Positions 20,126 through 29,489 of a DNA stretch of 64,000 nt are shown piece by piece; positions within the stretch are counted from its first letter, which is position 1, and each line of letters begins with the position of its first letter. The DNA lies in NCBI GenBank assembly GCA_026018925.1, contig JAKSZU010000031.1:13653149-13717148 (forward strand). The letters are read 5' to 3'. The position numbers and the translations under genes were made by a program. Source of the DNA: Tupaia tana (lineage: Eukaryota; Chordata; Mammalia; Scandentia; Tupaiidae). The notes beneath the pieces were generated by a model, which did not search any database, was not told where the DNA came from, and was given only the letters and a program-made list of their open reading frames with translations.

Positions 20126-20384
20126 TTTTCTCTTTTTTTCCAGTTTTTGCCCTAGGGCATGTGCACTCACCAGAGAGAGAGAGACAGAGACACAGAGGGA
20201 AAGTGAGAAATCAGTCCCCTGCGGGGACGGCCAGGCTGCAATCCCTTCTCCTCCATTTTCCTCCTGGGACCTTGGGCACGCACGCGCACGCACCCAGCGT
20301 GAGTTTCAAGCCTCCCAATTCAGGGGCTGTGGTCGGCCACATGAGAGTCCAGGGCCTTAACCACCCTGCCACCTGCTGGCCCCA
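20126..20384 (-). mobile_element. Long SINE, minus strand
   Basis: 'gtttttgccctagggcatg', 'cctgcggggacggccaggc', 'cttctcctccattttcctc', 'gcacccagcgtgagtttcaag', head 'gccacctgctggcccca'. Confidence 0.85.
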
Positions 20385-20400
20385 TGGCCTGTCACTCTTT

Positions 20401-20637
20401 CTGAGAGATTTCTGCTATAAAGTGTGTGTTTGCTGCAGAGACAGAGAGACAGAAAGTGAGAGATCACTCCCGGGGGGAAGGCCACGCCACAATCCTGTCT
20501 CCTCCGTTCTCCTCTCAGGATCTGGGGCATGCATGCACTTGCACCCAGCGTAAGTTTTAAGCCTTTGGGTCCAGGATTCGAACCATGGTCCACCATGTGG
20601 GAGTCCAGCATCTGAACCACCATGCCACCTGCCAGTC
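20401..20637 (-). mobile_element. Long SINE, minus strand
   Basis: 'gagatttctgctataaagtg', 'cactcccggggggaaggcc', 'ctcctctcaggatctggggc', reverse B box 'aggattcgaaccatgg', head 'gccacctgccagtc'. Stacked behind 20126-20384 in the same orientation. Confidence 0.85.
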
Positions 20638-20774
20638 TTACTGCCTGTCGTTGTTAGTGAGCAGTGGGTGAGCCAGGAGTACCTGCGGAGAAAACTTCTT
20701 TCTCACAAGCTCCCACACTTCTGCCCCGTGGGACAGGCCAGAGAGACTTTTTGGATATTGAGACGGTGATGAGG

Positions 20775-21135
20775 AGAGAGACCATTAACCCAATGCCCAC
20801 CACCAGGTGAATGGAAGAAGAGGATGTAATCGGTCCACACTGTGGAATATTACTCAGCCATGAAAAAGGAAGGGAGCTCCAACATGGGGCTCCACATGAA
20901 TGAGCCTTGAATACCCGATGCTCAGTGGAAAAAAAAAAAAAAACAGACAGAAAAGTTCACTGAGTGTAGAATCCCATGTGCATGAGATGCCCAGAACACC
21001 CAGTTCCATGCAGATGAGAAAGCAGGTTCACGGTTGCCAGGGGCACGGGAGGGGAAAGTGGGCAGTGACGGCTGATGGGGACAGAGCCATGGGATATTTT
21101 GGAATGAGTTAGAGATGGCAGTTGGACAACCGTGC
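20775..21135 (+). mobile_element. L1 3' UTR fragment (older L1M type)
   Basis: 'tgcccaccaccaggtgaatgg', 'actgtggaatattactcagcc', 'atgaaaaaggaagggagctcc', 'gttcacggttgccaggggcac', 'ggcagtgacggctgatgggg', 'tttggaatgagttagagatgg'. These follow the 3' UTR of old mammalian L1M subfamilies. A 15-base A run sits at 20929-20943. No coding region remains. Confidence 0.75.
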
Positions 21136-21181
21136 AGAGGTGAGAAATGCCCTCAGATGTCCACCAGAAAGTGGCGACATT

Positions 21182-21274
21182 GGGGCCGCGTGGTGGCTAA
21201 GACGGTGAGATCCCGCGAGGCCCGCTGCACAGTTCGAGTCCTGGATAGGGGTGGCTTCAGAAACACTCCAGACA
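21182..21274 (+). mobile_element. Long SINE, 5' half, interrupted by another SINE
   Basis: Head 'ggggccgcgtggtggctaag', 'gacggtgagatcccg', B box 'agttcgagtcctgg', 'ggcttcagaaacactcc'. Its body resumes at 21524, so the SINE at 21275-21523 inserted into it. Confidence 0.7.
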
Positions 21275-21523
21275 GGGCCAGCGATGGCGTAGTGGTTGAC
21301 GCACTAGACTTCCACATGGCGGACCGCAGTTCGAGTCCTGGACCCGGTGGGTTGAAGCTCACATTGAGCGTGTGTGCGGGCAAGGCCAAGATCCCAGGAG
21401 GAGAATGGAGGAGAAGGGACTGCGGTGTGGCCCTTGCCCCTGGGGGGTGATCTCTCACTTTCTCTCTCTGTCTCTCCAGCGAGCGCACACGCCCTGTAGC
21501 AAAGATCTCTGAAAGGAAAAGAG
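21275..21523 (+). mobile_element. Long SINE nested inside an older long SINE
   Basis: Full length: 'cagggccagcgatggcgtag', B box 'agttcgagtcctgg', 'gagaatggaggagaaggg', 'cccctggggggtgatctc', 'cgccctgtagcaaagatc'. It splits the element at 21182-21660. Confidence 0.85.
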
Positions 21524-21660
21524 ACACTGCAAACACATGGGCATGCATGACCAACATCCCAACCGGGGATGGAGAGACGGTGGTGTGAGCACGCCCCATG
21601 GGGACACGCTGTCTCTCTCTCTCCAGCAAATGCACACACCCTCTAGCAAATCATAATAAT
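21524..21660 (+). mobile_element. Long SINE, 3' half of the interrupted element
   Basis: 'catgggcatgcatgaccaac', 'ggatggagagacggtgg', 'gcccatggggacacgctg', 'cacaccctctagcaaatc', (ATA)n tail. Continues the copy begun at 21182. Confidence 0.7.
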
Positions 21661-21861
21661 AATCATTGAAAAGCTGGTAGCTAAGCGCCTGGTCCGACAG
21701 TCTTTGGGGAGTGGAAGTCCTCTCTGTTGAAGTCCTTGTGGACATACGTAGATATTTCTCGTGGACATAGATATTTCCTCCGGGGATTCTGCCTCCCATC
21801 AGTGTAATCTGTGGCCCGGGACGGAATCTAAGAGGGCAATGGAAAACCTTCCCTCTTGTTG

Positions 21862-22125
21862 GGGCCGACAGGTGGCACCGTGGTTGGGGCTCTGCATTCT
21901 GACATGGCCAGCTCTGGACTTGGAGTCCTGGAACCGATGGCTTGAAAACGTCGCTGTGGGTGTGTCTGCATGCGTGTGCACGGCCAAGTTCTCAAGAGGA
22001 GAGTGGAGAAGGGATTGAGGCATGGCCCCTCCCCTAGGGGATGCTCTCTCACTTTCTCTCTGTCTCTCTCTAGCAAGTGCACATGGTCTGGGGCAAAAAC
22101 AGAAAAAATAGAAAGGAAAAGGAAA
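21862..22125 (+). mobile_element. Long SINE, decayed
   Basis: 'ggggccgacaggtggcaccg', B-box relic 'ttggagtcctgg', 'tgcatgcgtgtgcacggcc', 'agtggagaagggattgagg', 'cccctaggggatgctctc', A-rich tail. Confidence 0.78.
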
Positions 22126-22470
22126 CTGTCCCGTCCCCTGTGGAGCTCAGTACGATGGGCGTCCATGGCTCCCTCCGTGACCGTGGGGACAGATCTCGTG
22201 GGCACTGTCTACCCATCTGCACCCCTAGGAGAGTGAGCACCAGCATCGGAGTGGCGGAGAGGAGGGGCAGGGCAGGGGTGTCTCTGCAGCTTCCAACGCG
22301 GCTGTGAGAACAACAGAGAGACGACTGAAGAGGGAAGGAAGGCTGAGTCGGCAAGGTCTGGCCACCTGGGGGTCGTGCACTGAGAGACCACCGCCACCAG
22401 CCCTAGGAGCCCTGGGGAGGGGGGTCCACGGGGGCAGAAGAGAGGAGTCAGGGGAGAGAGGGGTGGAGGA
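22126..22470. other. Single-copy GC-rich stretch
   Basis: Leads into the 37-bp minisatellite. No recognised gene or repeat. Confidence 0.4.
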
Positions 22471-23777
22471 TGGGAGGGTCCCCCGGGTAGACCGGGTGCC
22501 GAGTCGGTGGGGAGGGTCCCCGGGTAGACCAGGTGCCGAGTCGGTGGGGAGGGTCCCCGAGTAGACCGGGTGCCGAGTTCAGTGGGGAGTGTCCCCGGGT
22601 AGACCGGGTGCCGAGTCGGTGGGGAGTGTCCCCGGGTAGACCGGGTGCCGAGTCAGTGGGGAGGGTCCCCGGGTAGACCGGGTGCCGAGTCGGTGGGGAG
22701 GGTCCCCGGGTAGACCAGGTGCCGAGTCGGTGGGGAGGGTCCCCGAGTAGACCGGGTGCCGAGTTCAGTGGGGAGTGTCCCCGGGTAGACCGGGTGCCGA
22801 GTCGGTGGGGAGTGTCCCCGGGTAGACCGGGTGCCGAGTCAGTGGGGAGTGTCCCCGGGTAGACCGGGTGCCGAGTCAGTGGGGAGGGTCCCCCGGGTAG
22901 ACCGGGTGCCGAGGTCGGTGGGGAGGGTCCCCCGGGTAGACCGGGTGCAGAGTCAGTGGGGAGGGTCCCCGGGTAGACCGGGTGCCGAGTCAGTGGGGAG
23001 GGTCCCCGGGTAGACCGGGTGCCGAGTCAGTGGGGAGGGTCCCCGGGTAGACCGGGTGCCGAGTCAGTGGGGAGGGTCCCCGGGTAGACCGGGTGCCGAG
23101 TCAGTGGGGAGGGTCCCCGGGTAGACCGGGTGCCGAGTCAGTGGGGAGGGTCCCCCGGGTAGACCGGGTGCCCAGGTCGGTGGGGAGGGTCCCCGGGTAG
23201 ACGGGGTGCCGAGGTCGGTGGGGAGGGTCCCCCGGGTAGACCGGGTGCAGAGTCAGTGGGGAGGGTCCCCGGGTAGACCGGGTGCCGAGTCAGTGGGGAG
23301 GGTCCCCCGGGTAGACCGGGTGCCGAGTCAGTGGGGAGGGTCCCCGGGTAGACCGGGTGCCGAGTCAGTGGGGAGGGTCCCCGGGTAGACCGGGTGCCGA
23401 GTCAGTGGGGAGGGTCCCCGGGTAGACCGGGTGCCAAGGTCGGTGCGGAGGGTCCCCCGGGTAGACCGGGTGCCGAGTCGGTGGGGAGGGTCCCCGGGTA
23501 GACCGGGTGCCGAGTCGGTGGGGAGGGTCCCCGGGTAGACCGGGTGCCGAGTCAGTGGGGAGTGTCCCCGGGTAGACCGGGTGCCCAGGTCGGTGCGGAG
23601 GGTCCCCGGGTAGACCGGGTGCCGAGGTCGGTGCGGAGGGTCCCCGGGTAGACCGGGTGCCGAGTCAGTGGGGAGGGTCCCCCCGGGTAGACCGGGTGCC
23701 CAGGTCGGTGGGGACGGTCCCCGGGTAGACCAGGTGCCCAGGTCGGTGGGGAGGGTCCCCCGGGTAGACCGGGTGCG
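22471..23777 (+). repeat. 37-39-bp minisatellite with higher-order structure, ~34 copies
   Basis: Units combine 'gggtagaccgggtgccgag', 'tcagtggggagggtcccc' and single-base variants ('gaccagg', 'gtgcag', 'gtgccc', 'gagtgtcc', 'gaggtcgg'). The variant order around 22528-22660 recurs 186 bp later at 22714 (five units). A second block around 22907 recurs about 300 bp later near 23206 (eight units). Confidence 0.95.
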
Positions 23778-24439
23778 AGAGCTCCGTTGGAGAGCCTGAG
23801 AAGGGCCCTTACACGCAGAGTGGCAGCGCCAACCCGAGGCCGACGTGTGGAAATGTGTCCCCGTCCTTTCTCCGGCGGGGCAGCGTTCGGGGTTGGGCTG
23901 GAAAACGTCGTCCACTGTTTTCGAGCGTTTTGGTTTTGGCCACATCCGATTATTATTATTTTTTTCTTTCTAAATTGCGTTTTCCTTCACTTGTGACCCC
24001 ACGAGGACTCCCAGGGAAATGCAATCTCCCTGTCGGAGGCCGTCTGTTCTCTGCACCCAGAATTAAGTTGGCGGCCGGGCTGGCGTGGGCCACGGCGTGA
24101 CATCGTGCTGCTGCGGGGAAGGTCGGTGGCTTCCAGACTACAACAAGCTGGAGGCTGACCGGGAGGGATGGAGGGGTGCGCCTGGCAGCAGCCAGCCGGA
24201 CAAGAAGCGTCGCCGGGGGACTGAGAGACAGGGAGAGCGGCCCTCGTGCCTTGGCAAGGTCCGGGCCACGTACCCCACACGGGGAGAGCCACAGCCTCCT
24301 TCCTAAACACAGAGAAACGGGGAGTGTTAAACACAGGAAGGCCGGGGAAATATGTACTGTGGAAACGAACGCGCATCTTTCTTTTCTATCCGTCGGTGCA
24401 GCGAGCACTCTTCTGCACTAACTCTGTTTTCTGCTGCCT
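23778..24439. other. Single-copy stretch, possible weak conserved patch
   Basis: AT-richer patch at 23930-24080 ('ccgattattattattttt', 'ttaagttggcggccggg'), then GC-rich DNA. No repeat or coding feature is certain. Confidence 0.3.
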
Positions 24440-24600
24440 TTTTTTTTTTTTAAAGAGATTTTTGCTATAGGGCATATGAGCTCACTGGAGAGAGAGAGAA
24501 AGTGAGAAATCACCCCCCGGGGGTATGGCCATGCTGCCATCCCTTCTCCTCCATTCTCCTCCTGGGATCCTGGGCACACACATGTTCTTGGTGTGGGATC
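24440..24600 (-). mobile_element. Long SINE, minus strand, body part (outer of nested pair)
   Basis: T-run, 'gagatttttgctatagggc', 'caccccccgggggtatggcc', 'ctcctcctgggatcctggg'. The head is displaced to 24863-24959 by the element at 24608-24860. Confidence 0.78.
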
Positions 24601-24607
24601 TCTCTTC

Positions 24608-24860
24608 CTTTTTATTTTTTAAGAAAGATTTTTGCTATAGGGCACGTGTGCTCACCAGAGAGACAGAGACACAGAATGCGAGAAATCACCCCCCGGAGGG
24701 ATGGCCACACCGCAATCCCTTCTCCTCCATTCTCCTCTCAGGATCTTGGGCACGCACGCACACACGCCCGGTGTGAGTTTAAGCCACCGGGTCAGGGACT
24801 CAAACCGCAGTCGACCACGCAGAAGTCCGGCAACACAACCATCACGTCATCTGCTGGTCC
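24608..24860 (-). mobile_element. Long SINE, minus strand, nested
   Basis: 'agatttttgctatagggcac', 'ccccccggaggggatggcc', 'ctctcaggatcttgggcac', 'acacgcccggtgtgag', reverse B box 'gggactcaaaccgcag', head 'cgtcatctgctggtccc'. Confidence 0.88.
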
Positions 24861-24862
24861 CG

Positions 24863-24959
24863 TGCCGGGGTGATCTCCAAGCTGCCAAATGTGAGATTTG
24901 AACCGCGGTCGGCCGTGTGGGAGCCAGCGGCCTGAGCCCCCACGCTCCCTGCTGGCTCC
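24863..24959 (-). mobile_element. SINE head, minus strand (outer element resumed)
   Basis: 'gtgatctccaagctgcc', 'gagatttgaaccgcgg', 'gcctgagcccccacgctcc', 'ctgctggctcc'. Fits the missing head of the copy at 24440-24600. The junction words 'gggatctc' and 'gtgatctcc' may be the target-site duplication. Confidence 0.6.
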
Positions 24960-25009
24960 GTCCTGCAGACTTGTCTGAAGTCCTCTGGGGTAGCAGGTGG
25001 TAACAGTGG

Positions 25010-25160
25010 GACCAGCCGAGCTGCACGTCCTTCTCCTCCATGGTCCTCCTGGAGTGGGGTGCACACATGCCCACACACACACGCACACACACACACATGC
25101 ACACACACACACGTGCCTGGCATGATTTTCAAGCTGCTGCAGGAGCCCGCACAGTCAGCA
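25010..25160 (-). mobile_element. Long SINE, minus strand, partial, with (CA)n expansion
   Basis: 'ccttctcctccatggtcctcc', 'gggtgcacacatgcc', about 50 bp of (CA)n-rich sequence at 25072-25122, then 'cgtgcctggcatgattttcaag'. The head beyond is degraded. Confidence 0.65.
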
Positions 25161-25289
25161 GTGTGAACCCCGCCGCCCGAACCCCCGCATCATCAGCGTG
25201 CCCTGTGGGGAAAGGCGTGCACAGGCCGCAGGGATGGTGTGCGAGGCCCTGGGCGTGCGTGGGGGGTGTGCGATCTCCGGTGTGGGAGG
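25161..25289. other. Short single-copy spacer
   Basis: GC-rich; nothing recognised. Confidence 0.35.
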
Positions 25290-25620
25290 GCCGCCCGTCC
25301 GGGGGCGAAGCCCTGCGCTACTCCATTAGAAATCAATTAGTCCCCACCTGCGCAGGGACGCGCCGACCGTCCGAGTCTGTGCACGCCGCCGGATGCATTT
25401 ATAACCCCGAAATAAGGAGGCCCCCGGGACCCCGTCACATGCACACTGCGTAAAAAATGACCCTTGATTCTCGCAGGCTCCGCTTGAACCGTAATGCAGC
25501 AAACGTGTCTCTGGTAACCAGGAAGGCACCCCCCGCTCCCCATAGCCACGCACCCCGTGGCGGTGCTGCCACCCACGTGCCCGTCCGCTCTCTGTTCTCA
25601 GCCAACACTCGAGAGACATC
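25290..25620. other. Candidate conserved non-coding element
   Basis: 'ctactccattagaaatcaatt' begins an AT-rich motif group ('atcaattagtccc', 'gatgcatttataaccccg', 'gcgtaaaaaatgacccttg', 'accgtaatgcagcaaacg', 'ctctggtaaccagg') in otherwise GC-rich, SINE-free DNA. Conservation needs testing. Confidence 0.4.
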
Positions 25621-25649
25621 CTGCTCTGTTTTGTTTTGTTTTTCAGAGA

Positions 25650-25918
25650 GAGTTTTTTTTTTTTTTTTTTTTTGAGAGGTTTTCGCTATAGGGCGCGTGC
25701 GCTCGCCAGACAGACAGAGAGAGACAGAGAGACAGAAAGTGAGAAATCACCCCCCAGGGGGGATGGTCATGCCGCAATCCCTTCTCCTCCATTCTCCTCT
25801 CGGGATCCTGGGCACGCACGCACACGCACCCAGCATGAGTCTAAGCCACTGGGTCCGGGACGCGAACCGTGGTCGACTACATGGGAGTCCAGCGACATAG
25901 CCATGACGTCAACTGCTG
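25650..25918 (-). mobile_element. Long SINE, minus strand, young subfamily
   Basis: A run of about 24 T, then 'gaggttttcgctatagggcg', 'cgctcgccagacagacag', intact 'ccccccaggggggatgg', 'ctcctctcgggatcctggg', reverse B region 'gggacgcgaaccgtgg', head 'catgacgtcaactgctgg'. Confidence 0.92.
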
Positions 25919-26065
25919 GAGAATGGAGAAGGGATTGCAGCGTGGCCATCCCCGTTGAGGGGAGATTTCCCACTTTCCCTCTTTCTGTCTCTCTCTCTCT
26001 CTCTCTCTCTGTCTCCCTCTCCAGCAAGTGCACACATCTTAAAGGGAAAAAAACCTCTAAATTTT
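25919..26065 (+). mobile_element. Long SINE body without head, plus strand
   Basis: 'agaatggagaagggattgc', 'ggccatccccgttgagggg', a (CT)n tract, 'agcaagtgcacacatc', 'aaaaaacctctaaattttt'. It abuts the head of the minus-strand copy at base 25918, making a head-to-body inverted pair. Confidence 0.82.
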
Positions 26066-26164
26066 TTTCTGTTGTTTATTATTATTATTTTTTGAGCTCT
26101 CAGAAAAGTCACGATGTCTTTTTCTATCTTTTTCTGTGCAAAAAACGTGTCACTTTTCTGACAA

Positions 26165-26404
26165 CTCAGTCATCTGCCAGAGGGCACGTGTGCTCCGCAG
26201 AGACAGAGAGAGGGAAACCGAGACAGCACCCCCATGAGGCGTGGTCACACGGCAACCCCGTCTTCCCTGTCCCCCAGCTCTGCACCCCGCCGGGATCTGG
26301 GACATGCACACGCACGTGCCCACAATGTTCCCCAAGCCACAGGGGCCAGGACTCGACCCTGCAGTCCGCCAATGTGGGGTCCAGCCACGTCACCCCCGGC
26401 CGGG
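26165..26404 (-). mobile_element. Long SINE, minus strand, decayed
   Basis: 'gccagagggcacgtgtgc', 'cacccccatgaggcgtgg', 'gccgggatctgggacatgc', 'ggggccaggactcgacc', 'tccagccacgtcaccccc'. Box sequences are mutated. Confidence 0.7.
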
Positions 26405-26675
26405 TGTGAATCCTTTCTCCTTGGTGGTCTGCGGAAACAGGGGGATGCCCAGCCGGGGACATGCTGGTGACACTGGTGGTGGCAGAATGAACTGCCGTGC
26501 TGGAAGTCTTAGGCTGTCCACAGGTTCGAATCCCTGGGCTGGCATGATGACACGAGAGACGTGTGACTGGGGTCCCAAGATCCTGAAGAGGTGGGAGGCC
26601 AGGGAGAAGGCCCTGCCGAGGGTGGCTGTCTCGCTCACATGCACACGTCCTCGGTCATGAGTAACATACCCCGAG
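26405..26675. other. Single-copy or strongly decayed SINE-like DNA
   Basis: 'ccacaggttcgaatccctggg' near 26517 looks like a B box and 'ggtcccaagatcctgaag' near 26569 like long-SINE body, but most of the element is unrecognisable. Confidence 0.35.
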
Positions 26676-26850
26676 GGCTGCAGGGCGTGTGGCAGTTGAG
26701 GCACTGGACTCCCCCAGGGCTGACTGCGGTTCAAGTCCCAGAACTAGCAGCTTGCTTTCTCACTTTCCCTCTCTCTCTGCCTCTCTCTGGTCAAAGTTTG
26801 AAACTAGCAAGAATAAATCAAACTAAATAAATAATTCTTTAAACATAAGT
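26676..26850 (+). mobile_element. Short SINE
   Basis: 'gcagggcgtgtggcagttg', 'aggcactggactcccc', 'ggttcaagtcccagaac', 'cttgctttctcactttccc', 'ggtcaaagtttgaaact', tail 'aactaaataaataattc'. Confidence 0.85.
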
Positions 26851-26856
26851 AGAGGA

Positions 26857-27125
26857 GAGAACAGCAGATGGCATAGTGGTTACATCGCTGGACTCCCATG
26901 TAGTCGACTGTGGTTCGCGTCCCGGACCCGGTGGCTTAAACTCACACTGGGCACGTGTGCGTGCGTGCCTAAGACCCCGAGAGGAGAATGGAGGAGAAGG
27001 GATTGCGGCATGGCCATCCCCCCTGGGGAGTAAGTTCTCACTTTCCCTGTCTCTGTCTCTGTCTCTCTGGCAAATGCATGCACCCTAAGATGAAAACCAC
27101 TCAAGAAAATAAATAAATAAATAAA
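26857..27125 (+). mobile_element. Long SINE
   Basis: 'cagcagatggcatagtgg', 'ttacatcgctggactccc', 'ggttcgcgtcccggacccgg', 'gtgcgtgcgtgcctaagac', 'gagaatggaggagaaggg', 'ccccctggggagtaag', (AAAT)n tail. Confidence 0.9.
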
Positions 27126-27136
27126 ATACACTTCAT

Positions 27137-27395
27137 GGACCACCTGGAGGTGGGGAGGTTAAGGCACCTGGACCCCACATGGCTGACCGCAGGGTTCACA
27201 TCCTGTACCCGGCAGCTTGAGAAACACCCGGGTGCGTGTGAGAGCCCGAAGTCCCGAAAGGAGGCAGAGGGGGAGGGGTCGTGGTGCGGCGACGCCCCAC
27301 AGGGGGTGCTTCTCTGCTTTCTCTGTCTGGCTCTCTGTCTCTCTCCGGGGAGTCTGCACGCCCCCCGCCAAATTAAAAACGAAATGAAAGGAAAC
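27137..27395 (+). mobile_element. Long SINE, decayed
   Basis: 'ggaccacctggaggtgggg', 'gttaaggcacctggacccc', 'gaccgcagggttcacatcc', 'ggggaggggtcgtggtgcgg', 'cccacagggggtgcttctc', 'gcaaattaaaaacg' type tail. Stacked behind 26857 in the same orientation. Confidence 0.78.
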
Positions 27396-27511
27396 GCTGC
27401 TCGGTGACAAAGGGGGCCGTTCACGGGAACACCCGTGAGCATCAGTCCACACGTGGTCTGACGGGGGGCTTTTGGGAACACCCACGTGGAAACCCGATTC
27501 CTTTTAAAATA

Positions 27512-27757
27512 AAAAAAAAAAGGAGAGAGAGATTTTTGCTATAGGGCACGTGCGCTCTCCAGAGAGACAGAGACGGAGAGACAGAAAGAGAGAAATCCCG
27601 CCATGGTGCAGGGAGGAGGGGATGGCCACGCCGCAATCCCTCCCCTTCCAGTGTCCTCTCGGGATCGCGGGCACACACGTGCCATCCAGGACGTGAGACG
27701 TGGTTGATGACAGGGGAGTCCGGCCACGTACCCGCCAGGCCACCTGCCGGTCCTGGA
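27512..27757 (-). mobile_element. Long SINE, minus strand
   Basis: 'gagagatttttgctatagggc', 'ggaggggatggccacgcc', 'gtcctctcgggatcgcggg', head with degraded B box, 'aggccacctgccggtcctgg'. Confidence 0.82.
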
Positions 27758-28500
27758 AGGCCAGTTCTGAGACTGACGGGCCAGCCCGGGCCTGGGGGCG
27801 TGGGCGTGCTGTGTGTACGAGCACTTGTCTTCCCAGCGGGGGAAAGCCGGGAAGGGAACCCGCGTGCTGACGGCGGACCTCTTCTCAGGTGACCTGGGGC
27901 GTCCCGAGGACACGGAGATGCGTCTCAAGTGCACGCAGCAGCGCCCTCGGGAAGACGCCGGGTGTCCTGGGACGACGGTCACCCCGTGTGAGCAAGGCGC
28001 CCAGCGTGCGGGACCGGGTGACAGGGCTCGCTCCGCCCCGGGGGAGGAGAGGTTAGGCAGAAAGCCTCCGGTGGCCCGTGTTAGAGTCCTCACCTCCGTC
28101 CCTTCGGCACACGCAGCGCGGGCCCTCGATTCAGTGACGGCGCCGCCGTAAGAGGGACGCGTGGTCTAAGAGGGACGGACACGTGTTATGTGGGGAAGGT
28201 GTCAGAGGGTACCCGTGCCCGCTGCGGAGAGCTCGGGTTTAAGGAGAGAGGGAAGGGCTTCAGCGGGGAGTGCACAGCAGCGTGTGGGGAGCGTTTGCCG
28301 TTATCTGTAACGCACACGGGACGGGACGTGGTCGGCGGGGTCCCGGGCAGCAGGAGGCTCCCCATGGCAGCAGGCTGACGGCAAAGGTCCGACCGGCTTT
28401 GTTTCTCGGTCTTTCCATCGTCACGGCCAGTCCTTGGACCATCGCTTCTTCTTCACCTTCATCTGCTTAAAAGGAAAGGACGAACAAAACAAAGAAAGAG
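27758..28500. other. Single-copy CpG-rich stretch
   Basis: About 740 bp, GC-rich with many CpGs ('gctgacggcggacctc', 'gaagacgccgggtg', 'tcgctccgccccggg'). It might be a CpG cluster. No exon, promoter element or repeat can be supported. Confidence 0.4.
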
Positions 28501-28502
28501 AC

Positions 28503-28556
28503 AGGAAGGAAGGAAGGAAGGAAGGAAGGAAGGAAGGAAGGAAGGAAGGAAGAAGA
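28503..28556 (+). repeat. (GGAA)n microsatellite
   Basis: About 12 perfect 'ggaa' repeats immediately 5' of a long SINE. Together with the GAAA tract on the other side, the SINE is bracketed by purine microsatellites. Confidence 0.95.
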
Positions 28557-28793
28557 GGGACCAGCAGATGGCGTCATGGCTATGTCGCTGGACTCCCAAG
28601 TACTTATTGTGGTTTGAGTCCCAGACCCGGTGGCTAAAGCTCACGCCGGGCGTGTGTGCGTGCGTGCCCAAGATCCCGAGAGGAGAATGGAGGAGAAGGG
28701 ATTGTGGTGTGGCCATGCCCCCCTGGGGGTGATTTCTCGCTTTCTGTCTCTCTGGTGAGTGCACGCGCCCTATAGCAAAAATCTCTCTAAAAA

Positions 28794-28795
<2 letters not shown>
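28557..28795 (+). mobile_element. Long SINE between purine microsatellites
   Basis: 'gggaccagcagatggcgtc', 'ctatgtcgctggactccc', 'gtttgagtcccagacccgg', 'gtgcgtgcgtgcccaagatc', 'gagaatggaggagaaggg', 'cccccctgggggtgattt', 'cgccctatagcaaaaatc'. The A-tail continues as GAAA. Confidence 0.92.
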
Positions 28796-28852
<57 letters not shown>

Positions 28853-29130
28853 GAGGAAGACAGAAACAAAGAAAAAGAAGAAAGTAAAAAAAAGATGAAA
28901 CAGATAAAGAAGCAACAAAGAAAGAAAAAGAGCAGAGAAAGAAAGAGAAAAAAGAAAGAAGAAAGAAAGAAAGAAAGAAAAGAAGGAAGAAGGAAGAAAG
29001 AAAGAAAAGAAAAGAAAAGAAAAGAAAAAGAAAAGAAAAAGAAAAGAAAAGAAAAGAAAAGAAAAGAGAAAAAAAGAAAAGAAGGAAGGAAGGAAGGAAG
29101 AAGAAAGAAAGAAGAAAGAGAAAGAAAAAT
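28793..29130 (+). repeat. (GAAA)n / (GAAAA)n purine tract from a SINE tail
   Basis: About 340 bp of purine-only repeats, starting as (GAAA)16 at the SINE A-tail and becoming mixed 'aaagaaaagaaaag' and 'aaggaagg' downstream. F/L/S- or K/E-rich frames on both strands are repeat products. Confidence 0.93.
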
Positions 29131-29227
29131 TAGGAGGAGCCTCATAGCTGCTGCTCAGGGAGCGGACTGCACAGGGCCGACTTGATTTGAATTCTGACCC
29201 CAGAGTCTCGCAAAGCCCACCAGGCAG

Positions 29228-29487
29228 GGACCAGCAGGTGGCATGGTGGCTAAGGCACTGGACTTCCACCTGGCCAGCCGTTGCTCGAGTCCCGGCCCCG
29301 GCAGCTCGACAATCGCACCGGCACATGTGTGTGCGTGCCCAACATCCCAGAGGAGCATGGACAAGGGGGTGGCAGCATGGCCATCCTTCCTGGGGGGTGA
29401 TTCCTCTGTCTCTCCGTCTGTCCATTTCTCCAGCGAGTGCACGCGTCCTATAGCAAAAATCTCTCCAAAAAATAATAATAATACAAG
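29228..29487 (+). mobile_element. Long SINE
   Basis: 'gggaccagcaggtggcatgg', 'taaggcactggacttcc', B box 'gctcgagtcccgg', 'gtgtgcgtgcccaacatcc', 'cttcctggggggtgattc', 'cctatagcaaaaatctctcc', (AAT)n tail. Confidence 0.9.
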
Positions 29488-29489
29488 AT

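Noticed and set aside
25636..26409. A recurring peptide (ATPQSLLLHSPLGILGTH and relatives) seen at dozens of places, as a gene family
   Set aside because: It is the reverse-strand translation of the long SINE body. Positions coincide with SINE copies.
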